A program made the translations under genes and the position numbers. This document shows, one piece after another, positions 56,437 to 64,000 of a stretch of DNA of 64,000 nucleotides. Every line of letters starts with the position of its first letter. Positions within the stretch are counted from its first letter, which is position 1. The notes under the pieces were generated by a model. That model ran no database searches. It worked only from the letters and a program-made list of their open reading frames with translations, and was not told the DNA's origin. Source of the DNA: Verrucomicrobiota bacterium (GTDB lineage: Bacteria; Verrucomicrobiota; Verrucomicrobiia; Opitutales; Puniceicoccaceae); NCBI GenBank assembly GCA_038744685.1, contig JBCDMB010000004.1:172664-236663 (forward strand), written 5' to 3'.

Positions 56437-56661
56437 ATGATCGATATAATTGCAGAAATCTCTGGTGACATCGGAGCAGGTTTGACCGCGGGTCTCGGCT
56501 GCGCTGCTGCCGCACTCGGTGTAGGACTCATTGGAGTCAAAGCCGTTGAAGCGGTCGGCCGCAATCCGGGTGCCTCCGCCAAAATCCTCGTTCAGAGTAT
56601 TATTGGGATGGCGCTTGCAGAGGCGGTCGCCTTCTACTCGCTCTTCCTATACGGAGGTTAA
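56437..56661 (+). CDS. atpE: ATP synthase Fo subunit c
   Basis: The 74-residue hairpin forms the rotor ring. The loop is VEAVGRNPGASAK, and the ion-binding carboxylate is the Glu of GMALAEAVAFYSL in helix 2. The helix-1 Gln and the Ser/Thr after the Glu that mark Na+-binding rings are absent (Val and Ala-Val here), so proton coupling is expected. No Shine-Dalgarno sequence is present; the leader is A/T-rich (aagtcattaaaaa). Confidence 0.96.
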   Translation: MIDIIAEISGDIGAGLTAGLGCAAAALGVGLIGVKAVEAVGRNPGASAKILVQSIIGMALAEAVAFYSLFLYGG

Positions 56662-56735
56662 TCCAGAAAGTCGTTGTTATCTAACTGTCGTCGGACGGAT
56701 TTCTCTCCGTCCGACGGCTCCTTACTTTACTTCCC

Positions 56736-57314
56736 ATGTTCACCGAATTCCTGACTAAGATTACGATCGCGGCCGCTCCGGCAGGCGAAGAAATCGAGGG
56801 ACCTGTCCAAACGATCGTAAAGCACTTCGGTTTGGACACGGGCTTCTTCATTGGGCAAACGATCAACTTCGTTGTTGTCGTGGCCCTCCTTTATTTCCTC
56901 GCATTCCGTCCGATCCTTCGGACGGTTTCCGAACGCCAACAGAAGATTGAAGATGGACTGCGGTTTTCTGAAGAAATGAAGGCAAAGCTTGCTGATGCTG
57001 AAAAGAGCCACGAGGAAACCCTTCGGAAGGCCTCTCTTGAGGCTCAGGAAATCATGAAGGAGGCTAAGGCGCAGGCAACAGCCCTGATTGATGCTAAAAC
57101 TGAAGAAGCACGTCTGAAAGCCGAAGGGATTATCAAGAGAGGCGAAGAGTCCTTGGCTGCTGAGCGGAAAAAGATGATCGACGAGGTTCGCGGCGAAGTG
57201 TCTCGCCTTGTCGTAGAGACAACCCGTCAGGTGCTCGACGAGCAGCTGACAGATGATCAGAAGCAAAGATTTTCTGACAGTGCCGCCGAAAAGCTGGCAG
57301 TTTCGTTCAATTAA
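56736..57314 (+). CDS. atpF: ATP synthase Fo subunit b
   Basis: The 192-residue peripheral stalk protein has one membrane helix (TINFVVVVALLYFLAFRPIL, about 42-61). A long Glu/Lys/Ala-rich helix follows (EEMKAKLADAEKSHEETLRK; KAEGIIKRGEESLAAERKKM) and ends in a delta-binding tail. An extra N-terminal segment of about 40 residues precedes the membrane helix. Only one b gene is present, so a homodimer is expected. It lies between atpE and atpH. Confidence 0.93.
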   Translation: MFTEFLTKITIAAAPAGEEIEGPVQTIVKHFGLDTGFFIGQTINFVVVVALLYFLAFRPILRTVSERQQKIEDGLRFSEEMKAKLADAEKSHEETLRKASLEAQEIMKEAKAQATALIDAKTEEARLKAEGIIKRGEESLAAERKKMIDEVRGEVSRLVVETTRQVLDEQLTDDQKQRFSDSAAEKLAVSFN

Positions 57315-57323
57315 AATTCTTTG

Positions 57324-57722
57324 ATGCGAAAGAATCCGAAAGCCAGAAAGATTGCTGCCCGTCTTCTCGACTATTGCAGAGACGAGGCAGGTCGCCTATC
57401 TGCGGAGACGACTGAGGGAATTTTGGCATCCCTCCGCGAGGATCCACCCAGCGACTACCGCGATATTTTGCGTTACTTGGCTTTCCTGGCGGAACGGGAG
57501 ATTTCCTCCACGACCGCTACGGTTACGGTAGGAGCATCGATTGGAGCAGAGTCTCAGGAACTGATCCGAAGGAGTTTTTCCAAAGAATACGGCCGTGAGC
57601 TCGCTGTCGAAACCAGTGTCGATCCCTCTATGATAGCGGGAACGAAGGTGCAGGTGGGTGACGACGTATTCGAAAATTCAATCCCTTCCCGATTGGCCGG
57701 TCTAGGCAACCCAAGCAACTAA
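57324..57722 (+). CDS. atpH: ATP synthase F1 subunit delta (short form)
   Basis: The 132-residue protein is where delta (OSCP; usually about 175-180) is expected, between atpF and atpA. The C-terminal part matches the family ([40 protein letters not shown], ending SRLAGLG). The N-terminal six-helix bundle that docks on the alpha subunits is reduced to about 60 residues ([20 protein letters not shown]). The protein is complete, not frameshifted. ATG 57324; the alternative TTG 57321 adds one residue. Confidence 0.9.
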   Translation: MRKNPKARKIAARLLDYCRDEAGRLSAETTEGILASLREDPPSDYRDILRYLAFLAEREISSTTATVTVGASIGAESQELIRRSFSKEYGRELAVETSVDPSMIAGTKVQVGDDVFENSIPSRLAGLGNPSN

Positions 57723-57747
57723 CCCTTTTTCACTATTTTCATCTACC

Positions 57748-59280
57748 ATGAGCAGCATTGTTGAACAGATCGAACAGGAGATTTCCCGTCTTGGGGCTTC
57801 GACCCAGCAGACTAACGTAGGAAACGTCCTTTCCATTGCCGACGGGGTCGCCCGAATAAGCGGCCTCTCCAAGGTCATGTATAACGAGATGATCGAGTTT
57901 CCAGGTGGCGTGTTTGGCATCGCCTTGAATTTGGAAGAAGACGAGGTCGGAGCGGTGATTCTGGGAGATCCCGCAAACATCCGTGAAGGAGATGAAGTCA
58001 AAACGACTGGAAGACTTCTTTCAGTTCCCGTCGGGAAAGCACTTCTTGGGCGGGTTGTGGATGCACTTGGGCAGCCAGTTGACGGAAAGGGAGAAACCAA
58101 GGCGGAAGATCGTTTTCCCGTAGAGCGCATTGCCCCGGGAATCATTCCTCGTAGATCTGTGGATCAGCCGCTCCAGACTGGGATTATGGCCATTGATTCG
58201 ATGATTCCGATCGGCCGTGGCCAACGTGAGTTGATCATTGGAGACCGCCAAACCGGAAAGACCACGATTGCGATCGATACGATCATCAATCAGGCGAACA
58301 TCAACAGGGTTGGTTTGGAGTCTGGGGATCCTGATTTTCGTCCGGTTTACTCCATTTACGTAGCCGTGGGTCAAAAGAACTCAAACGTTGCCCGGACGAT
58401 TGCTGTCTTGGAGAAGGCGGGCGCTCTTGAGTTCACTACGGTCGTATCAGCTCCAGCAGCTTCGAACCCGGCTAACCAATACATTGCCCCATTTTCCGGT
58501 GCGGCGATGGGTGAGTATTTCATGCAGAATGGAATGGATTCACTCATTGTGTATGATGACCTTTCCAAACACGCGGTAGCCTACCGGCAAATCTCTCTCA
58601 TTCTAAAACGCCCTTCCGGTCGTGAAGCTTATCCGGGGGACGTTTTTTACCTGCATTCCCGCCTGCTTGAGCGGTCTGCCCGCCTTGGCGAGAATTATGG
58701 AAACGGGTCGTTGACCGCTCTGCCGATCATTGAGACTCAAGCGGGTGACGTCTCTGCCTACATTCCGACCAACGTGATTTCGATTACCGATGGTCAGGTT
58801 TTTCTAGAGACGGATTTGTTCAATCAAGGTGTGCGACCGGCGATCTCTGTGGGTCTCTCGGTTTCCCGCGTGGGCTCTGCCGCTCAAATCAAAGCAGCCA
58901 AGCAGGTTGCTGGTAAGGTGAAGCTTGAGCTGGCTCAATACCGTGAGTTGGCGGCGTTTGCTCAGTTTGGATCCGATCTGGATGCAAAGACGAAAGGTCA
59001 ACTTGACCGTGGTGCCCGCGTAGTCGAAGTCTTCAAGCAACCGGCGTTTTCTCCGAAACCTGTCGAAGTCCAAGTGTCCATCCTCTGGTCGGTGCAGAAC
59101 GCCTACTTTGATGATATTGAGGTGGCCAAGATCCAAGAGGCTACCGCTGCTCTGGAAGAGTTTCTGAGCAACCGAAAAGAAGCCCTTCTTACGAAGATTC
59201 GATCTGAAGCAAAACTCAGTGACGAAATTACGGAAGAGCTCAAAGGTGCCGTTGAAGAGTGGAAAGCCACATTTGTTTAG
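57748..59280 (+). CDS. atpA: ATP synthase F1 subunit alpha
   Basis: The 510-residue non-catalytic nucleotide-binding subunit has Walker [16 protein letters not shown] (about 169-183), [20 protein letters not shown] sequence, [39 protein letters not shown] (Walker B) and the Arg finger in [20 protein letters not shown]. Length and motifs are standard. It follows atpH by 25 bp, with no Shine-Dalgarno sequence in the A/T-rich leader. Confidence 0.98.
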   Translation: MSSIVEQIEQEISRLGASTQQTNVGNVLSIADGVARISGLSKVMYNEMIEFPGGVFGIALNLEEDEVGAVILGDPANIREGDEVKTTGRLLSVPVGKALLGRVVDALGQPVDGKGETKAEDRFPVERIAPGIIPRRSVDQPLQTGIMAIDSMIPIGRGQRELIIGDRQTGKTTIAIDTIINQANINRVGLESGDPDFRPVYSIYVAVGQKNSNVARTIAVLEKAGALEFTTVVSAPAASNPANQYIAPFSGAAMGEYFMQNGMDSLIVYDDLSKHAVAYRQISLILKRPSGREAYPGDVFYLHSRLLERSARLGENYGNGSLTALPIIETQAGDVSAYIPTNVISITDGQVFLETDLFNQGVRPAISVGLSVSRVGSAAQIKAAKQVAGKVKLELAQYRELAAFAQFGSDLDAKTKGQLDRGARVVEVFKQPAFSPKPVEVQVSILWSVQNAYFDDIEVAKIQEATAALEEFLSNRKEALLTKIRSEAKLSDEITEELKGAVEEWKATFV

Positions 59281-59318
59281 ATCAGGATAACGCCCAGTCT
59301 AAACCCTGAACGAACGAT

Positions 59319-61645
<2,327 letters not shown>

Positions 61646-61665
61646 GGTCGGAGCGATTTTAACAG

Positions 61666-62079
61666 ATGAAACTGACCATCATTACACCGGAAAAGACAGC
61701 CTACTCGGGAGAAGCCGATTATGTGGTTCTGAACACGGAAGACGGTGAGGTCGGGATTCTGCCGGGGCACTTGCCGCTGGTCACGCTTTTGGTGCCAGGA
61801 GACATTCAGGTGGAAAAAGGGAGCGAGAAAGAGGCTCTGGCGGTCGACAAGGGATTCGCAGAAGTGAGCAACGATGAAATTCGCGTTCTCACGGAGGCGG
61901 CAATCAACGTTGACGAGATCGATCTAGATGCCGTTGAGAAAGCAGAAGAACGAGCCCGCCGCTTCATTGCCGAAGCCGAAGGAAAACCAGATCTGGATCC
62001 GATGGAGTTAGAAGAGGCGAGGGGAAGCCTTCGCTTTGCGATTGCTCAGCGTTTGACCAAGGGCAAGCGCCTGATCTGA
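61666..62079 (+). CDS. atpC: ATP synthase F1 subunit epsilon
   Basis: The 137-residue subunit has an N-terminal beta-sandwich (MKLTIITPEKTAYSGEADYV; EDGEVGILPGHLPLVTLLVPG). A two-helix C-terminal regulatory domain follows (LDAVEKAEERARRFIAEAEG; EEARGSLRFAIAQRLTKGKR). The full-length C-terminal domain suggests epsilon can inhibit ATP hydrolysis. It is the last gene of the operon; a palindrome and a convergent gene follow. Confidence 0.95.
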   Translation: MKLTIITPEKTAYSGEADYVVLNTEDGEVGILPGHLPLVTLLVPGDIQVEKGSEKEALAVDKGFAEVSNDEIRVLTEAAINVDEIDLDAVEKAEERARRFIAEAEGKPDLDPMELEEARGSLRFAIAQRLTKGKRLI

Positions 62080-62107
62080 GGTTAGGTAGTGCCCAAACAG
62101 CCGGATT

Positions 62108-62125
62108 GATTTCAAATTTGAAATC
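62108..62125. terminator. Palindrome between atpC and the convergent gene
   Basis: GATTTCAAATTTGAAATC is a perfect 18-bp palindrome placed 29 bp after the atpC stop and 10 bp before the end of the convergent gene. No T-run follows, so it is a weak candidate for a bidirectional terminator or a protein-binding site. Confidence 0.35.
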
Positions 62126-62134
62126 CGAACCGCT

Positions 62135-62755
62135 TCACCTCCGCTTTCGCTCGTCCGTAAACAACTCCATTTGGGGTGCGCGGATCATGTCGTAGATCTT
62201 CAAAAGACGAAGAAGGTGGAGTGATTCGGACTTCTGATAGCTATTGTTTGCCTCGATTCCCTGGAGAAGATTCTCGAGGATCGTCCGAAAGGTAACGATA
62301 AAGTCGATGCCGTTTTCCTTAAGGAGTTCGATGGACTCCTGACGATGAGGTTCTGTGGCCGGAAGACCGGGCAGCACCAGAACTTTCGTCACAGCATCTA
62401 CTTTCTCGATGAGTTCGTCATCCTCGCTGAAGTATTTTTCTACCGCATCGAGAACATCCTTCTTCAGGAAATCAAAGATCTTGTTGCTCTGCTTCAGCAT
62501 ACGCGGGGTGAACGAGGACGTATGCCATCCCTTGACAACAACGAGTGCGCGATGGATGGAACGAACGTCACCAGAGAAGAGCTGGAACCCACGGGATGCG
62601 CTTACCTCTTCCGGAGCCGGGTTGTAGACAAGTAAATCAATCTCCTCGTCGGCGCGCTTTTTGCGCGACTGCACCTTGTACTTCCGCAGCTGCCGGACCA
62701 GGAATCCGTTCAGCTCAAAGTACTCGCGGACGATGTTTTCATCAAAGGCTGCCAC
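62135..62755 (-). CDS. Conserved-looking cytosolic protein of unknown function
   Basis: The 206-residue charged protein has no signal or membrane span. The N-terminal half has EYFELNGFLVRQLRKYKV, ADEEIDLLVYNPAPEE and HRALVVVKGWHTSSFTP. The order acidic-strand-(E/D)-then-V-V-V-K resembles a PD-(D/E)XK-like core (E/D ... VKG), but the active-site pattern is not conclusive. The C-terminal half has helices (FDFLKKDVLDAVEKYFSEDD) and an IDFIVTFRTILENLLQGIEA segment. It converges on atpC. The family is not recognised. Confidence 0.75.
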   Translation of the reverse strand: MAAFDENIVREYFELNGFLVRQLRKYKVQSRKKRADEEIDLLVYNPAPEEVSASRGFQLFSGDVRSIHRALVVVKGWHTSSFTPRMLKQSNKIFDFLKKDVLDAVEKYFSEDDELIEKVDAVTKVLVLPGLPATEPHRQESIELLKENGIDFIVTFRTILENLLQGIEANNSYQKSESLHLLRLLKIYDMIRAPQMELFTDERKRR

Positions 62756-62848
62756 TGTTTACCGATGGGTTTAAACCCATGAGAATGAATGAGTTGTAAC
62801 AGAATTCAAGCCGGAACAGCGGAGGATAGGCGATAGGCGTTCAAAATT

Positions 62849-62904
62849 GGAGCGGCGACTTTAGTCGCCGGAGAACTCTGATCGGCAGCTTAGGCAGCCG
62901 CTCC
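62849..62904. repeat. Palindromic dispersed repeat, copy B
   Basis: GGAGCGGC at 62849-62856 is inverted as GCCGCTCC at 62897-62904. Inside is a perfect hairpin CGGCGACT-tt-AGTCGCCG-like stem. The reverse complement matches both ends of the element at 818-908. It lies in the 296-bp gap between the 206-residue gene and the next minus-strand gene. Confidence 0.7.
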
Positions 62905-62953
62905 GAAACTGCACTATTTTACGGAGTTATTTCGGCACGAAGTCGTTGGAAGA

Positions 62954-63030
62954 GGGTTCACCCCTCGATCTGGAATTCGTCAATACCGGAACGGACAATC
63001 TATCTCCCAGCCGGGTCGAGGGATCAACCC
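62954..63030. repeat. Inverted repeat next to repeat copy B
   Basis: GGGTTCACCCCTCGATC (62954-62970) is inverted at 63014-63030 (GGTCGAGGGATCAACCC) with 14 of 17 positions matching. It encloses 43 bp. It sits 21 bp before the end of the next minus-strand gene and may be part of its 3' end or a separate element. Confidence 0.5.
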
Positions 63031-63051
63031 GCTCCTACAAACTTGAGTCAA

Positions 63052-64000
63052 TTAGTCTTTCTCAATCGAGAAAAGGGTCACCGTTCCACTGACTTCGTTG
63101 GCGACTGCGAGAATCGGTTCTCCGGTTGGACTCTCTTCTCCTTTGATGAAGATGATCGACTCTGGACCGAGATCGCCGGCAGTTCCTTCTTCTGCGTTTC
63201 CGGAGAAATCCCGATTGTTGAAGTATCCCGCCCAAGTCGGTTGTTTCGGGTCAGACACATCGAAGATCGCCACTCCACCGACTCGCTCAAGACCGACAAA
63301 GAGATGGGGGACACCATCAACTTCTGCAAAAGCAATCGCCTCAGGCTCCGGGCCTTTGTCGTCGCTCCTACTATCAAAAGAGTCATTTTCGTCGTTGTTG
63401 GAGTTGAAGTTGTCAGGTTCGGCGATCGCAAGTCTTTCTTCGATGACGGACCCACTGTCGTACACCAGGGCGCCGTCTGCATCGAGAATAGAGAACGACC
63501 GACCGCCGTAATTGAAGATAATGTCATAGTCCCCGTCGTCATCAATGTCGCCTGCATTCGTGCTGACTTTCAGGCGCCCAAGGTTGTCATCCTGGAGAAG
63601 TGTTTCAGCGTCGGGAAACACGGTGGAGTCCAAGGTTAGATCTTTTGCGCGGGCCTCCTCGCTCCATGCATCGTAATCCCGCGCATCACCCTCGTTGGCG
63701 GTCGCAAAGTAAAGTTCTCCGTCGACGGTGAATGCGACAATGGAGTCAGGCTGAAAGAGACCGAATGTTGGCCAATTTCGGATGATTACGGAATCATCTT
63801 TGTCACTCGCATCGAGCGGAACTTTGGAATGGTCCTGAAAGCCCAGACCCACCAAATCGGAGATTTCCTTCTTCTCTAAATCGATAATGGCAATCGCATT
63901 GCTTTCTTGGAGGGTGACCATGGCGATACTACCATCTGGTGAGACGGCTATGTATTCGGGTTCGAGATTCTGTGAAAGGCTGGAGGCGGGATTTCCCGGA
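63052..64000 (-). CDS. Secreted choice-of-anchor-I-like beta-propeller protein (5' end outside window)
   Basis: The visible 316 residues are the C-terminal part. The frame stays open to the right edge (SLSQNLEPEYIAVSPDGSIA). It contains NAIAIIDLEKKEISDLVGLG, TVDGELYFATANEGDARDYD, STNAGDIDDDGDYDIIFNYG, GPEPEAIAFAEVDGVPHLFV, ERVGGVAIFDVSDP and GPESIIFIKGEESPTGEPIL. These are marks of the choice-of-anchor I / LVIVD-like propeller proteins that often accompany alkaline-phosphatase-type enzymes. It is probably extracellular, with acidic loops binding calcium. The signal peptide and first blades are outside the window. Confidence 0.82.
   Translation of the reverse strand, partial: PGNPASSLSQNLEPEYIAVSPDGSIAMVTLQESNAIAIIDLEKKEISDLVGLGFQDHSKVPLDASDKDDSVIIRNWPTFGLFQPDSIVAFTVDGELYFATANEGDARDYDAWSEEARAKDLTLDSTVFPDAETLLQDDNLGRLKVSTNAGDIDDDGDYDIIFNYGGRSFSILDADGALVYDSGSVIEERLAIAEPDNFNSNNDENDSFDSRSDDKGPEPEAIAFAEVDGVPHLFVGLERVGGVAIFDVSDPKQPTWAGYFNNRDFSGNAEEGTAGDLGPESIIFIKGEESPTGEPILAVANEVSGTVTLFSIEKD

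Noticed and set aside
63078..63557. 159-codon minus-strand frame rich in Thr/Ser
   Set aside because: It is an alternative frame within the choice-of-anchor-like gene, whose own frame has clear repeated motifs.

Overview
The window looks like a chromosomal segment of a Gram-negative bacterium of the Planctomycetota-Verrucomicrobiota group, most likely Verrucomicrobiota (Opitutia/Puniceicoccales-like). The evidence is secreted DUF1080, ThuA, DUF1800 and DUF1501 proteins, Tat-exported Gfo/Idh/MocA oxidoreductases, a beta-barrel outer-membrane protein ending in Phe, base composition near half GC, and many genes whose start codons lack a Shine-Dalgarno sequence. No prophage, CRISPR array, transposase or rRNA was seen. 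There is one tRNA, tRNA-Lys(CTT).

Layout. 1-3.1 kb: Sua5/YrdC family gene (cut by the left edge), a cysteine-free bS18 gene, a Rep/UvrD-type helicase and tRNA-Lys. 3.3-9.6 kb: a DUF1080-ThuA fusion, a methyltransferase and an exported DUF1800/DUF1501 pair. 9.6-17 kb: an amino-acid-decarboxylase acid-resistance island with an AdiC-type antiporter, two tandem AdiA-family decarboxylases carrying different signatures, an alpha/beta hydrolase and a C-terminal fragment of a second hydrolase copy. 17.2-20.3 kb: GT4 glycosyltransferase, sulfotransferase and ATP-grasp ligase. 20.3-25.9 kb: a minus-strand cluster (cytosolic Gfo/Idh/MocA oxidoreductase, Nramp-like permease, double-DUF1080 secreted protein, Tat-exported Gfo/Idh/MocA oxidoreductase) that fits 3-keto-glycoside metabolism. 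26.1-27.6 kb: a metal cassette made of a 54-residue desulforedoxin-like Cys-rich protein diverging from a CsoR repressor and a ZIP-like transporter, with an inverted-repeat operator between them. 27.6-33.3 kb: class I aldolase (fbaB), four small secreted or membrane proteins including a cyclophilin with an extra C-terminal domain, a GNAT and a SAP/DUF6434-like protein.

33.6-43 kb is core metabolism: sucA-sucB, a coiled-coil exported protein, full-length metH with repeated sites upstream, and a small companion gene. 43-47 kb holds an outer-membrane barrel, a 274-bp three-way-junction-like structured repeat that contains the stop codon of an M20 dipeptidase, and a lipoprotein hydrolase. 47-53.4 kb holds tyrS, then a minus-strand aroB / GT2 synthase / fused membrane-GT plus GT2 run, and a cupin. 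53.4-62.1 kb holds aspS and a complete F1Fo ATP synthase operon atpBEFHAGDC. This has a short delta subunit, an enlarged loop in subunit a and a c-subunit lacking the Na+ ligands. The right end carries a hypothetical protein, two palindromic repeats (one related to a repeat at 0.8 kb) and a choice-of-anchor-like secreted protein cut by the window edge.

The strongest leads for something undescribed are the Cys-rich/CsoR/ZIP cassette, the keto-glycoside cluster with its Nramp-like permease, the two-specificity decarboxylase island and the structured repeats. All functional calls rest on reading motifs by eye. No database search was run.
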